Assembly (NCBI RefSeq): GCF_040436345.1
Contig: NC_133230.1
Location: 19,726,197-19,790,196 of the forward strand
DNA from: Pagrus major
Taxonomy: Eukaryota > Chordata > Actinopteri > Spariformes > Sparidae
Reading direction: 5' to 3'
DNA length: 64,000 nt
In this document: one piece after another, positions 12,875-26,572 of the stretch
How positions within the stretch are numbered: position 1 is the first letter of the stretch
Layout: each line of letters begins with the position of its first letter
Translations under genes and position numbers: made by a program
Notes under the pieces: generated by a model
The model's input: only the letters and a program-made list of their open reading frames with translations
Told to the model about the DNA's origin: nothing
Database searches by the model: none

Positions 12875-15800
12875 TAGATCCTTTTCGACTGTAAATGATA
12901 GACGGTGACTGATAGACACTTAACTTACTGCAGATTAATTAGGGTAACACAAACAAATCCCTCTCTCAACAAGAAATTGGGCAACATTAACACAAAGTCA
13001 GTCGAATGAAAGAAGTTGCAAATCAGGTGAAAGAAGTTGCCAAAGTGCCATATGTTCATCTCAGATTAATTAACAGCAATACTGATAATTATTGGAATAC
13101 TTTGTGCAGTGTTGGGTTGTATCAAACAAAACAAGCAATTTGAAGACACTGAGGACTTTGTAACTGTGAGGCTTTGCACTTTTTTTCTGACATTTTACAG
13201 ACTAAAACATCAGATAGTCAATAATTAAAATATTTTTGTTGGTTGTAGTCCCTGAGGGTCACCCAGAGAAGACTTTGCTTCACACCTCAGAGAGAGAAGT
13301 TTGGTATTTCCTCTGAGCTCAGGATTAATTAAACATATAGAAATGCTTCAAAACAGACACATAAATACTGATTTACATAAGACATCAGAAGATGTATTAA
13401 CCCGAGTTTGAGTCAATCAGGTGGGAAATGCAAATGTCTGTAATTCCCACAATAATCATCTCCGTGTTATTAGTATATTTTTATGCTCTGGTGACATTTG
13501 ATGACAGCGTGCTCATCAAATCAGCAGCCATTATCTCCTGTGAATGTGCTGCCAGGCGTCCTGCCAATGTGATTCTGTTCTATTTATTCACGCGGTGACG
13601 CCTCATTATTGAGCAGTGTGTGTGAATTTGTGTGTGATTTATTACATATTTTCACCCCTCTGAGGATCTAAAATGATGCATATATATCATATACAGACTC
13701 CTCTTTTAGTATTCACCACGAGGCCCGTCAATCCATATAAATTACATTTTTAAGCAGCGCAGTCTTTCTCCTATAATCCCTCACCGTGGTAAATAAACTC
13801 CAGATTGAATCAGCACTCATAAATGCGATTGAATTGTTCTGCATCCGTTCACATCAATCAGTCACATGAAGGTTGTCGCTGTCCCCCTCCTGTTCACCTT
13901 TCATCTCTGTTAAATGTCACACAAATACAGTATATTTTTATTGTAGAACAGCTTGAAGATGCAAACCTCTTCCTGGCTTGATTTAGAGTTATAGGAATCT
14001 CTTCAGGAATTACTACCCTGTGTGTTTGAGAGCACAGCTGTATAAGGATTTTGATCTTTGTGAGGCTTGTAAAAGACTCCAGAGAAAGCGGCTATTCTTG
14101 TCTTGTGAATATGAATGACAGCTCAACGCTGTGCTCTATGCCTGCATAATGACAAGCCAGATTACAACAAAATCAATGCAAACAATGGTCCGCTCAAGAG
14201 TCAGTGTTGCCTCTAGGCACTTTTTGACGCTGTTGTCACTGTAAATAAACACAAATATATTTCCCATTTCACTTCCCAGGTTACAGCCCTTTTTTAATTC
14301 ACCGCAGGGTAGCTGTGCCTCAGGCTCAGCTGGTGAAAAGATGTGCTTCCTGACACAGTAGCGTTGCCAGATGGGAAATGCTAAACTATCGTACCAGAGG
14401 CTTAAAATCATCCTCTTTATAAAAAAGTACCATGTGCAAGTCAAAACCAAGAGAATAATGCGTAAATGTGTGACGTGTTTGAAGACCGGCAAAGCAGAGC
14501 GAGAACGGCAGCCGTGCTCGCGAATCACATTCATCATCAGAGCGTACATCAAGCATGATTACAAACTATTAATGTAGCGGTCACAAAATGGTGAAATGAT
14601 CGTACAGAGGTCAAAAATATTGTATAATTGGAATAACTATCGCTGTGACAGTCAAAAACGTAAGTTCTCCAATGATATTTAATAATCGTCAGCGTTCTCT
14701 TCACCTTCTCAGTTCACTTTCAAATTAAAGTATTACATTTCCTATCTTTAACTTGTTTCTGATTCATATTCTTCATATGAATAACACACATTTCATATTA
14801 TTCATGTTACATGAGATCTTGTGCTTACACCTGAAAGAAAATGAGTAGTCTGAACACACAACACACATAATTTCTGGTACTTGACATTATGGATAAGTGA
14901 GGGAGGACAACTCTAATCCTGATACCCTCATCCATTACATGAACATAGCGTATATATCTGAGGTCATGACATCTACAAATAGAGATTACTTTGAAATTCT
15001 CAGTGCATTAAATGCAGTATTCCACCACATGAACATATGGACCTGACAGCAAAAATACAGCTCCTTTTTCATAAGGCACGAGCGATTCACGTGTGTGTGT
15101 GCTTGTGTGTGTGCATATACTGTATCTGAGGGGTTACCGGGGTCAGACCTCATGCACATGTCAAGAGATTAAGTGGAGGATCTGCCAAAAGGCTGTGACC
15201 TCCCATCATGACCCCAAACACTCTGCGGCCAACTCACTTTCCCATCCCACCGACTTGAGGTTACAGCGTGTGAACTTTGCCTGAAAATGTGTTTTTACTG
15301 AAGTTATTTTCTGGACCGATACTTTTTCGAAATAACACTTCTAAAAATGTGTCCTTGACAAAATAGTTTTTCTTATCAGTGCTTGTTGTTTGTCCCCTCC
15401 AAAAGCAATGGCTCTTTATGAAAAGTAATTGCATTCAGATATCTTTTGTCCAAACAGCAAATAACAAAAAAGTTTTACTTGTTTGGTTCTGAATTATTTG
15501 CATGCTAGATAGCCAAAAAACAAGAATAGTAATGAGAGATAGAGTTTGACCTCTACGCACAGCCAGCTGAGATCAGTAGTAGCCAGCGGTGTGTGATTTA
15601 GGGCACAGAGAGTTCTTACATTTGTGCAAGGAGAGCACACAACTTGAAATGTACTGTAATTTGCTCGGGCGCACAACAGCATGCATTCCTCTGCTCTCTT
15701 TTTTGTCTTTTTTTATTTTTATTTTTGAGGCCAGACAGCTAGGATTTCATGGAAAAGGACTAAAAAAGAAAAAGGTTAATCGTCCCTGACTTCTCATTTC

Positions 15801-18800
15801 ACGCCCTCTGTTACAAATAAAGTAATGCTGCACGCCTGATATTCCTCTGGGTTCGTAGCTCCGGCAGCATCTTGTCTACCTTGACCTATTAACAATGCCA
15901 CAAGTGAACGAGCTGCAGGCCTTTCAGCTCGGTCTGAGCGTTCCTGCCTCTCCGCTCCTTAAACTCTGCTGGATTTATCTCACAGGAGGCTGAAGTTCAA
16001 GCAGCTTGTACTTGGTCTAAACTCACATGATTTAGCTCAGATGTGTGTGTGTGTGTGTGTGAGTGTGTGTGTGTGTGTGTGTGATATCCCACTCGTCCAC
16101 TGGAACAGTTTCACATAGCTGTTCTTCAGCAACAACATACCCCAAATTGTTTAAAGTTTTTATGCCAACTTTCTTGTGTGTGTTTAACAAGCATATTTAG
16201 AGGATATTTGCCGCTCATATGCAATGGCGGACACGGGATGTTTGAGGAGCAGGGGTGAAAAAAATGAAAAGGGCATCAAAGAGCAGAAAGTCGTGGTACA
16301 TTTATAGTGAAATAGTTACAAAACCTGGTTAAGATTATACTGTAGAGCACCCTGTTAGCTGTTATGCAAAAAAATTTGCTGTGCTCAAAGAGAACAAAGC
16401 TGTTATTGATTTAAATGTAAATTGATCTGCCTCTCTGATTTTAAGTTTGAATTAGAATTTCATCCTGCAAGGCTGAGTGAAAACGGCTTCATCCCTTGTG
16501 TTATGATTCGAAATCTCTTTGCAAAGTTCAGCCTTTCTTCTCAAGAACTGGTTGCTGCAGATGAATGAAATTTTAAAAAGAAAAACTACTTTAACTACTT
16601 CTGAGAAGGGATATAATCATCCTCACCTCACAAAGTTTTGGCCTCTCTTTATAAATGCAAAAAAAACCAGTAATGAATTATGCCTGTTATCAGCAGGAAT
16701 ATTTTTATTTTACTTCTGTGTGTCGTATCATCGGGGTAATTTCATGCATAACTGAACAGATATGTCACAGTCAACTAGCGCTGTGGTGTTGAATACAGAG
16801 TAAACAGACATCATTATCATCACTGGGTGTGAGCCATTAGTCTTTTTTGTCAGCGTGTTGGCTCTCCAAGCGACCAAATGCTTCTGTCTGATTGATTAAA
16901 CTAGCGTGGCTAAGTGAAAACAAATGAATCGGCCAATGGAAAAACACTTTACTGTGATTCTCCGCGGCTTACAAACTTAAAAAAACTGTCCAGCTTCTCA
17001 TTAACATTTCGTCTCTAAAATATCAACAACAGCAGCCAAACTGCAAGAGTGTTGGATGTCGTCTCATGGAGGTTCAAGTGTTTCAGTGAGTTTCTGCCCG
17101 AGTACAATAATTACAGAAGAGAGTCATCAATGAGGAGTTCATACTCCCTGAAGTCGAGACTCGTGCGCAGAGGTAAAACTAATTCACATACTCATCAATT
17201 TTAATGCAGTTGGAAATTGAGGTTGTACATATCGGCCACCTGCTCAGCATGTCTTCGCTCTGACATCAGTGTGAGAAATGAACAAATTAGGTGGCGAGAA
17301 TGAAAACGTAAGTTTTGCTAATTCTCATCTCAATATTGCTCCGTCTGATTGCTTTCACAAAGTGGAACATTTACTGACCTGTAGCCAGCCGCACAATCAT
17401 TTCATAACACAGAGTGCTAAACTGCTTTTCTATTCATTAACGTGGATTACACATCTATATTGCCTGCTGTCATTAAGCTTGCCTCAATCAGAGCCTGCGG
17501 AGTTAATATTTCAACCCTCTGCCTGTTTCTCTAAGTTTGATGGACACAGAGTTCACTTGCTGTGCATAGTTTTACAGCTGAGGAGTGTCTGTGAGCGACG
17601 CAAAGCTAATAACTCTGTACTCTATAATCTATGTAGGTGCAAGCAGATGCAGTGAAGTGGGCTTAATGAGATAAACATAACCCCTCTGTCAGATAAAGCA
17701 CTGTTCAGATAAGTAAATACAGGGAGGTTTAGCATATAAAAACACTGTTTTAGTGCGAGCAGCAGGCACAGATCAGAGGTGTTATATACGCTGTGTTCTA
17801 GTAGTTTTCTAGAGTTGAGATAACAAACAGTGGAGTAATTAAAGATCAGAGCAGGCCAGAGGGGGGCTGGCAATCTACAACCAGCAGCAGGATGGCAAGA
17901 GGTTATATATGGAGCAGCTGATCAGGAGGAGATGCTCCTCTGGGAGACCTCACTCAAGTCCCTGGCAATCAAGGAGGTCCTGATACACAGAAATATGGAG
18001 GGTTGTAAATCTGCTTACGGAGTCTGAGAGAGGGAAGGAGAGCAAGAGAGAGTGAGGAAGAGGATGATACAAGAGAGAGCCAGCGAATTAGTGGTCTTAT
18101 TGTTGTTTAGCGAACTTCTGGTTTTCCTCTGCAACTCTGTCCCCTACGAATTACAAATACCCAGGTTATGATTTTTAGCCAATGTGGCTCCTGGGATGGC
18201 AACGTCAGTCAGTCGGTCCACCATGTTGGTTCATACTGAAAAACCTCAATCTAGGTTATGGGTAACTCTCGAGAACCGTGGCCTGACTAATCACCGTGTC
18301 AGTATCATCACGCTGGATAAATGACAGAGTAATAGCAGTGAATGAAGTGGGGCGAGGACTCACTTCATCGATGTCGACACTGGGTCAGCGTCGTCCTTTA
18401 CCAGCATTACAATGAGAAAAGTCAGCCTGACCTTTTTCTCGTGCTGTCTTGCATTAAAGACCCCAAAGAGGCACAAAACGATTTTTCCACAGAGAGGTTC
18501 TGACTAAAACAGCTGGTTTAACACAGTTCTTTGACTGGGCTGACACCTCTGAGCAGAGTGATTAATGATTTATCATCTAAAACTTGGTCGATTCCTTCAC
18601 TGGGAACAGAAGCCGTGGTCAGCTTGAATTCATGCCGGACGCACTGTGGTCCAGAATGACAAGTTCTCACTGCGGAGAGCTTCTTAAACCACTCATGCAA
18701 CATAATCCACTTCTTCACTGTCCATACATACTGTGCTACTATGCTCCCTTCCCATACAAAAATGCTCTGTAGTTTTTGTTAACTTAGATATATGTCCCTT

Positions 18801-18854
18801 ATATAAAGACATTTTTTTGACATTGAGTTATTTTAACTCACTAACGAAGTAAAG
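12875..18854. other. Gene-poor stretch, partly enhancer-like
   Basis: No coding exon can be identified. Two parts are rich in homeodomain- and octamer-like words with little low-complexity DNA: 13430-13660 (contains ATGCAAAT, several ATTA cores and the CCGTGTTATTAG region) and 17170-17560. Such texture is typical of conserved noncoding elements near developmental genes, but conservation cannot be judged from one genome. Open frames at 14136-14552 (minus) and 17278-17655 (plus) have no recognisable domains. Confidence 0.35.
16042..16083 (+). repeat. (TG)n microsatellite
   Basis: About 42 bases of TG dinucleotides interrupted once by GAG. This is a simple repeat with no coding content. Confidence 0.95.
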
Positions 18855-18970
18855 TGACATCACGTACATAACCTAACTGAAGTTACATAGGTCACGTAGT
18901 TATTTCAACCCAAACTATGATGTTTTCCCAAACCTAACAAGTCATTTTCTTGCCTGAACCTATCCAAACT
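18855..18970 (+). repeat. Copy of ACCTAAC...CAAACTATGATG repeat
   Basis: Words CATAACCTAACTGAAG, TTTCAACCCAAACTATGATG, TTTTCCCAAACCTAACAAGT and TTTCTTGCCTGAACCTATCC recur in the order of a common teleost repeat; it is the same family as 5858-5925 and (reverse) 45222-45345. It is diverged and short. The family name is not known to me. Confidence 0.5.
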
Positions 18971-20090
18971 GCGATGGTACAATAAAGGTCCAGTTTAACT
19001 GTTGTTGATAGGTTCCAACGGTCATTCTGGCTCATAATTGTATTTCCCAAAATAGTGAACTCATCAGGATCAGACTTGTAGGGTGCCCTGTCCGTATTTT
19101 GTACATATAAATATGAGCTCATACCTTGGTTTGAGATTGAGTGTCTTCATTACTGTGAAAGAAAATCAGGAGAATGCGGCCTGTAAACATCTCATCCAAG
19201 TTTCTGATTACTGTCTGTCTGCAAAGGTACTTATTCCATTTTTCAACAATTTGATGATAGACGAACAATCATCTCCATATTGATGTGAAATCAACGACTG
19301 ACACCGACGATGAGAAGGATGAACTCATTATCACTTGTCGCTCTCATCTTCGATTACTGGCGATAAGGTGGAGGAGTCAGATCCAGCGGAGTGAATTAAG
19401 ATGCAGCAGCTTCCAGGCAGCAATAAATCATGAAGTATTTTCATCCTCAACTGTTGAGAAAACTTTGTACAGAAATGACAGAGACTGGCAGGGATTTATA
19501 CATCATACACTGTAAGAAGAGGAAGAGATTTTTATCAGTTAATGTTATGTTACATTTTTGTATTAAGAGAAAATTTCAGGTAAACCGACATCAAATTTTC
19601 TGCAAATAAATCCATTTGGTTAATGACAAAGACCTCGGTCATGGCAGCTAAACTGATAAATTAAGGTTAATGATTTCAGCTACTGGTGAGAGAAAATTGG
19701 TGACCGTGGTTAATAAACATGCTCGAAAACAATACAGGACATGGAAGCATGTGTAAATGCACTGACTGGCCTGATGTGGAGGTATGTGTAACAGCTGTAT
19801 CAAAATTCTTGCAACCCATCAAAAGAAAATTGGAAAGCAGTAAAATGGGAAAAGAAGCCTGAAGGAAAATATGATGTGTTATTACGAAGCTGTCCCTTCG
19901 CCTGTGTTGGCCTGTCCCTCACAGCAGGATGGAGCAATGTGGGGCTCATGTTTCTCCAGCTGACTATAACGACTAATGACAGACAATTAAGTCTGGCTGG
20001 TAGGTGAATTTTATCTCTTGCTTTGTATTTTTATGACAAGAAATGAAAAAAATTTAAACGTCTCCTGTGCAGAGCAGTAATGCATGGATG
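18971..20090. other. Unannotated stretch
   Basis: No gene, RNA or repeat can be supported. The plus-strand open frame at 19285-19515 has a TTG start and no known domain. Confidence 0.45.
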
Positions 20091-20094
20091 GATT

Positions 20095-20215
20095 ATTGAA
20101 TGGCCCTGCTAGGAACAGGCACAGGGCCCGAGGGGTCAGAGGGCCCCTGATCCACAGCCTCCGTTTGGACAGATTTTCAACATTTCTCGTTAGAAAGTCA
20201 ATTAAATGACTACCA
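20095..20215. repeat. GGGCCC-rich flank of minisatellite, repeat fragment
   Basis: A short segment with CACAGGGCCCGAGGGGTCAGA, then GGGCCCCTGATCC, leads directly into the tandem array at 20220. The GGGCCC-rich text is similar in style to a fragment near 61230-61265. In teleosts I have seen such text next to GAGACACAAAATGACCA arrays, so flank and array may belong to one mobile unit. That link is inference. Confidence 0.35.
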
Positions 20216-20219
20216 AAAA

Positions 20220-20680
20220 ATACAAATGATGAAAAAGAGATGCAGAACAACAACAAAGAGACGCAAAATGACAACAGATAGATGCAAAACGATCACAAAG
20301 AGACACAAAGTGACCGAAGAGACACAGAAAGATGAAAAAGAGACACAAAATGACCACAGGGAGATGCACAGTGACCTCAGAAAGAATCAAAATAACCACA
20401 GAGGGATGTTACATGGCCAAAAAGAGATGCAAAATGACCACTGAGACACAGAACCACCATAAAGAAACACAGAGAGACCACAAAGACATGTAAAACAGCC
20501 ACAAATGCACACAGAGACACAAAATGACCACAAAGAGACTTGCAAAATGACCATAGAGAGATAAAACCACCATCAAGAGACACAAAAATACCATAAAGAG
20601 ACGCAATATGAACACGAAGAGACACAAAATAACAACAAAGAGACACAAATTGGCCACAGAGACACAGAAAACAGTCTGTC
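20220..20680 (+). repeat. Minisatellite, ~20-21 bp unit AGAGACACAAAATGACCACA
   Basis: More than twenty diverged copies of a unit close to AGAGACACAAAATGACCACA run head to tail for about 460 bases, varying between AGACACAAA, AGATGCAAAA and AGACGCAAA. The array keeps frames open on both strands: plus gives Lys/Arg/Thr-rich text and minus gives Phe/Leu/Ser/Val-rich text resembling membrane proteins. These frames come from the repeat and are not genes. Confidence 0.9.
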
Positions 20681-20689
20681 CATTTGCTG

Positions 20690-23240
20690 TTGTTTTGCCT
20701 GTGGTTCGTACTCATATGTAGGATGGGTGGGGGGGCTTTTATATGTCTGTGCCTAAGAGCCTATTGTCTGATTATCAGTCCATGCAGAAACAGAATCCAA
20801 GGCTGAAGGGAACACTCAAACTACTTCTTAAAGTGTTTCAACTGTTGCACAACCTTTTCCCCCCAACTTTGGCCTGTGACGAGACTTGGACTGGTAACCA
20901 ACAATTCGTTGATTTCCATCTCCTCGAAACACCTGAGGAGAGAGCGGGAGGAGGAGGTTGCGGTGAGTTTGTGTTCATGAATGAAATAGACAACGTCTCC
21001 CGTGACAGGTGTATTGGGTAAAAACCAGAGCTGCTGTTATTGACAGAGAGAAGAGAGGAGCAGTGAAGAGAAGCAAATAATTGTCGGGAACAAAGCAGCA
21101 TCCGCAAAATAATGAAAAGGAATGCCGAAGCGGATCTACTCCCGGATGACGAATGTACTGAGACGAGGTTTTCTTACACGCAAACACACACACACATTCT
21201 CTTTAGACTGTATGACAAGTACAGCAAACATATGGTGTACTGTCTTTCTCTGACAGCAGCGGGTCATATTGGATGTGAATTCTCATCTTAAAGCAGTATG
21301 TTCTTCTACATACAATCATTTGCATTCAACTCACAGCACGTCTGCCTATCCATCTATGTGTCATCCTCCTTCCCTGCTTGTCCGTCTCACCTCCCATGCA
21401 CTCGTGAGCCCGTCCATGTGTGCCATCTTATTCCGGCTAAATGCTAACAGGCGCTCGCAGATTAAGAAAATGGTATTGGAACAGTACTCCATAATAGACT
21501 TTAGCTGTACGCTGCCGGTGGGGTGACACCCCTATTATACAGACAAGTGGAGCAAGTCGCAGGGCTGTGTCAGCACGATAAAAAACGCTCAGAGGTATAG
21601 ACCCGCTGCTAACAACAGAAATAGAGGTGGCGTGTGGAGAGATACGCCATGCAAATGTGTGAAGAGGAAGGCTTTCTTTGTGAGGAAGGTGAAACATTTA
21701 AATCAAAATGCCATTACGGCCCAGCATCATCCATCAGTCTTGTAGATTATAGCGTATTTTAATTGAATTAGAAACCATCCTCGTATTTGCTGCACTCTCT
21801 GCATATTACTCAAACAACGTGAAGTGATGAGTGGAGAGATTACCTTTTGTTATTTCAGGTGTTTAAACTTAGTTAAAGATTGAATTCCTTTATTACTGAT
21901 ATAATTTAATCTTTAAATTATATCCCTTGATGGAAAAAGCTCCAGTCCTCTGTGACCTTGAATACGTTTTAACGCTTCAGAAAACTGATTAATGGATGGA
22001 TAGTCTCACCTTGTATTTTATTGCTTGACACCTACCTCCATACACAACAATCACCCACATCCACATTTTCATGCAGCTTAATGGATGAAACGGTTGGGGT
22101 GCTTTCGGTCTATGATATGATAACAACAAATGTAGTGACATTACCTGAGCAGGTATCAGTTATATTGAAATGAATATGGATACATAAACCAAATTGAAGA
22201 TTTGAAACAAGGCAAAAGTTAGAAACAGACATTTTATTTCTATTTTGTATGTATGAGCTGTGGCGTTGGAGCTGAAGACTAACTCATATTTGCATTTCAG
22301 GTAACTAAACTCAAACCCTCAGTCTAATTTAATGCTGGATGTTCCCCTCAGACAAAGGACAACTTACACAACACCAGACCTCCTCATGAAAGATGTAGGA
22401 AGAGACGGAGCCTGTTGTGAAGGCGAACGCTCACCACTTTCAATGCAGCGAAGCCAAGTTGGAAACGTGGAGGAGATTTAAGCCGATCCCTTTAAGAAAA
22501 AGGCTTTCGCGTCCCTCAGTTCCAGTAGAAATGTATGAAATGTTTTCCAAGAGCAGAGGAGCCTGAATCAAACTGTAGGTGGAAAATATTTGCATTAACG
22601 AGAGTCCTGAAATAGATTACTGCTCGATTACTGCTGGGACAAATGACTGGAGGAGAAACAACGGCTGTAAGCTTTAGATTTGTCACATAGCAGAGCATGT
22701 TTTGTTGTGATAGGAAGTGCGTGCAGACGTGCTTTCATGCATGTAAGTGTGTGTTTTGTGAGTGCATGTGTTTAGGCGTTTGTTTGTCGTCGGCCATTCA
22801 ACACATTCATGGCGTCCCTCGCAGGCATCTTGGCACCGCTTCACCTCAAATGCTATTAACTCCCTGTGAGCTCAGCTATTCATCATTTGTAAGATTTCCA
22901 CAGGGTGTGTTTTCTTTATACTTTTTAATCAAGGGTTGGATCCCATGCTGAGAAGCTTATTCAGCTGTGAAACAAGGCCCTGTCGTCCCCGGCTAACGAC
23001 ACGCATCTTTAACAGAGTGAGCCGCTCGCTGACAAATGAGTTCTGCTCGCACACCAACAGGACAGGCGGCTGAAAAATGAACACGGGGACGGACACAAGG
23101 AGGACAAACAATGCTTGATAGACAAACATTACCACGGTCCGAGAAAGACTAGCTTTATCATTTTGCACACACAATTTGTATACCACTGTTTGTTTGTACA
23201 TTATTGTTTATGTGAGTTCCAGCTCCCTCCTGATGGAGTA
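20690..23240. other. Unannotated stretch
   Basis: No gene is supported. Open frames at 20743-21021 and 21437-21697 have no recognisable family. The sequence is mostly unique-looking, with a short CA patch near 21183. Confidence 0.45.
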
Positions 23241-23244
23241 TTGT

Positions 23245-23302
23245 AATTAGGGCTGCAGCTCATGATTATTTTATATTATTGATTAAGCTGTCAGAAAATA
23301 CA
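23245..23302 (+). repeat. Fragment of TAGGGCTGCAACTAACGATTATTTT-type repeat
   Basis: ATTAGGGCTGCAGCTCATGA, then TTATTTTATATTATTGATTAA and CTGTCAGAAAATA match the head of an abundant vertebrate/teleost dispersed repeat. Only about 60 bases can be recognised. Name and full extent are unknown. Confidence 0.5.
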
Positions 23303-23924
23303 GAATAAATGCTTCTTTGAAATTTGAAAGTTTGACCATCTTTTTTAAAGTGTCAATAGGCATCGCAAAGCAGAATATCACTCTGCTGCATCTTAATATG
23401 CCTTTCAGGTGAAATTTGTAGACATATGACTTTGGATGGAGCAGTATAAGAATCTATAAATCCTTACATCTTTCCGCTTCAAAAGATATTACACGAGCTT
23501 CAAGTGATTATGAGAAAATGGAGTCGTCTGATGTTGAGTCTGAGGAATGAAGACGGAGTGGATGCCTCGAGTGAGCGGCGGGCATCAGTTATTTCCTGTG
23601 GCAGCTTTGTCATGCAAGACAGAAGATCTTAACTGCTTGTAAGACAGTGTGACTGATTCACTGACTGTCTACATCTCAATATATCAGCCAGTTTTGCGGG
23701 CCACGAGGAGAGCAATCAACAGTGGCTCAAAATTTATGAGACTTGAGCGAAGAAGAGAGGAAGGTCTTCACCATTCCTCACCGACTGTGCAAAAATGAAC
23801 TATCTTACATTTTCTATTTTCAACAAAAACTAACACGTTGCCTTCAAATATTTTCTAGTATCATCCACTGAAGAATGCAAACGTGATGTGCTACTAAATG
23901 ACTGACCAGTGATATGTTGACTAT

Positions 23925-24312
23925 AGAGTGGTACTTCAGTATTTGTACTTTAGTATTTGTACATATTACTTTATACATCTACTCCACTTGATTTCAGTGG
24001 GAAATACTGAACCGTTACTACACATTTATCTTTCATCTGTATGTCCTGGTTCCTGTATGGATAAGGATTTAACATGTTTGATGTTCTATTGTATATCAGT
24101 AAAACTAATCCATCCACTAATGTCATGAAAAAATGTCCACAACGGATATTTTTTGCTTAATAAAACTCGTACTTGATACTTGATAGTAGTTCTCTGAGGA
24201 TTCATCAATCTCTTTCACACAAAAGTTTAAGTCCTGTGATCCATTGTTAATAAACAAAAACCGAACAAAGCTGTAAGTAAAGGGTGTGAATACTTCTTCC
24301 ACCAGTGGTCGG
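23925..24312 (+). repeat. Teleost repeat (CTACTCCACT...ATACTTCTTCCACCA)
   Basis: The copy starts with GTACTTCAGTATTTGTACTT and TACATCTACTCCACTTGATT plus TCAGTGGGAAATACTG. It ends with AAGTAAAGGGTGTGAATACT and TCTTCCACCAGTGG. Both ends and their order match a teleost repeat I recognise. The middle is decayed. The plus-strand 66-codon frame inside is not a gene. Confidence 0.6.
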
Positions 24313-24314
24313 CT

Positions 24315-25848
24315 GGAAACACATTAAATTGGACTCAAAGCTTGAGTATATTCAGATTCCCTGTTTTCTAAAAGTGCCTCTACAGTAAAACAAAAGGTGT
24401 AATGGATAGGCTGCAGCTGCAGTAGAGCTGTGCTCCAAAGGTATTCTTTGTCTTTTTCAGTTTTTCTGCACTTCCTGCTTTTTTCCCACTTCGCTTCATG
24501 AAATATGTATTAAGTTTGAAACAACAAGCAAACGTTATACTTGAGATAAGCACATTGAAAATGGCCGAGTTAGGAAGCTAGAATAAGAGTACTGTATGTA
24601 CTGTACCGGATGTCTGCATGCATTTAGCGCAGTTTAACAAGCCTTGTGGAAATTGAAAAGTCATCACAGTGGCTGTTATAAGTGGAACTGCACTGTGACA
24701 ACATTTTACACCACATCACACAGCAAAGGCCACAAAGTCCACTGTAAACCCAAAATGCATCACAGCTGTATTAATGTGAAAACTCATGTCCGTAGATGTA
24801 TGTCAGGTCGGTGTTCACTGAAACCAACTCACTGCACCAATAACTGTCAATAACAACATCTCTATTACTTTTAAGCCAAAAATCAAACCTCACTGGTCCA
24901 TTTTCTGTCTGAGCTGTATTCAATTTAACAACCTAAAGCTTAAAGTGAAGCCTCCTGATGTGAAGATGAAAACATGTGGGCCCTCAGGCGACAGAAAACC
25001 ACCGCGTGAATCAGGGTCCACTCGAAAGCAATTTTTTATACGTTTTAAAACCACTTTCATGTTTCATCAGAAAAAGCCCGTCTTTCTGGACTGACTTTTT
25101 CAGACTGGAGGCATGCGTTCTTTTTTTTCTAAAGCTTGATGTATTGCTCTTCTGATGGTGTGGTCACTTTGGGTCTGCCAGATCGTGATCTGGATACAAC
25201 TGATCCAGTTACTGTAAAGTGTTGTAGAGTTACATGCACTGGCCTCTTAGAAACCTTCAACCCAGCCAAGATTTGATGCGAAGATCCCTGACACTTTCAT
25301 GTACTTTCTGAATCCTCAAAATTGTTCTGATTATTTCCAGGTTTAACTGACAGCATTAAAGATTGTCAATGTGGTCTCACACTTTTGGATCCCCATTTAA
25401 ATCTGATATCGTAATGTCATTTTTGGCATTCAGCAACAGCAGATGTACTGTATGTGCTACTGTAACTGTACTGGGTCAATAAACATGCAGTGTGGTCTGT
25501 TTACGGATGAGTCTGACCTTCTCACCCTTCTACCACAGCTTGAAAATACAGTAAGGTGGAAAACATTTGCATGATGAACCATGTCTGTCCATGTCTGTGA
25601 GCCTGTCTGGGAGTGGAAAGACGCAGTGAAAAATTGATGTTGGCATGCATATTGTATCAGCAGGAGTCTACAGTAATCCTTAAAAGGTATACACCACATG
25701 GTTCATCTTAACTCAACAGTCTGTATTTTAGTAGACGCAACAGAATTCAGCACCGCACATAAATATGGCTTGACTAAAATAATCTCCTCTTGTCAACACT
25801 ATAATGTTGTGCCTCTCGCTGGAGTCGTTTCCAGTGTGTGCGTCTGTT
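24315..25848. other. Unannotated stretch
   Basis: No gene, RNA or strong repeat was recognised on either strand. Short open frames only. Confidence 0.45.

Positions 25849-25850
<2 letters not shown>

Positions 25851-25921
<71 letters not shown>
25851..25921 (+). repeat. (TG)n microsatellite, ~71 bp
   Basis: An uninterrupted TG run of about 35 units. It drives Cys/Val (plus) and Thr/His (minus) repeats in the overlapping open frames at 25698-25997 and 25728-25925, which are artefacts. Confidence 0.97.
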
Positions 25922-25923
<2 letters not shown>

Positions 25924-26023
25924 ACGTATGTCTGAGCATCAGCATCGGTGTGCTGTGTTTACCTCACACCCCTGACAGGAAATTAACTGACTGCTGATCA
26001 GTGGACATCCAGGAAAGGAAGAG

Positions 26024-26572
26024 ATGACTGTCTTATTAAAAATGTGTCAGATGCTGCAGGTGGTGGATTCAGAAACAAGTCAGAGTGAACTGAACCGACA
26101 GCAGGGTTTATGTCTTTGCCATCATCACCTTTTTGGTCTCATTAGACACATTGTTTTCCTTTTTCTGTATGTAGAGGTGTTTGTGTGTAAAACCGATGTA
26201 AATTATGTAGCAGAGCAGAAACGATGTCAGCTACTGAGGGAGAGGAAAAGAGCTCTGCAGCTTCACTTCACTGCTCCTCTCAGTCAAAGAGGAAAGTTGG
26301 ATTCTGTTGTCAAATGGAAAGATTACTTTCGCTTAAAGTTTTCATCAGCAGCTTCTGAAATTCTTTACACTTCTTTACACTTTCTTTGTATTTTTTGTTG
26401 CCGACGGCACCATGGCACAAAGTCTTCTATACAGTATATGCAACCTCTATTACTTTTTGTGTTCAATGAAAGCAACTACAGCGCTACCGAATCTATAATA
26501 ACTATCTTACTCGACACAAATACTTCTCCTGCAGTTCTTCTTTTTTTATCTAACTCTATTACAGAGACTTGA
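26024..26572 (+). other. Long open frame, 182 codons, unsupported
   Basis: This ATG-started frame is among the longest non-exonic ones in the window. The protein is Cys/Phe/Leu-rich with no recognised motif, no Kozak-like start context and no nearby splice or polyadenylation pattern tying it to a gene. It sits between a TG microsatellite and a LINE remnant. The most likely explanation is chance. Confidence 0.08.

Noticed and set aside
20011-20715. Minus-strand frames resembling multi-pass membrane proteins
   Set aside because: They are translations of the minisatellite, not independent coding sequence.
25698-25997. Cys/Val repeat protein
   Set aside because: Produced by the (TG)n microsatellite.
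26024-26572. 182-codon ATG open frame as a gene
   Set aside because: No domain, no splice or promoter context, adjacent to repeats; explained by chance in AT-rich DNA.
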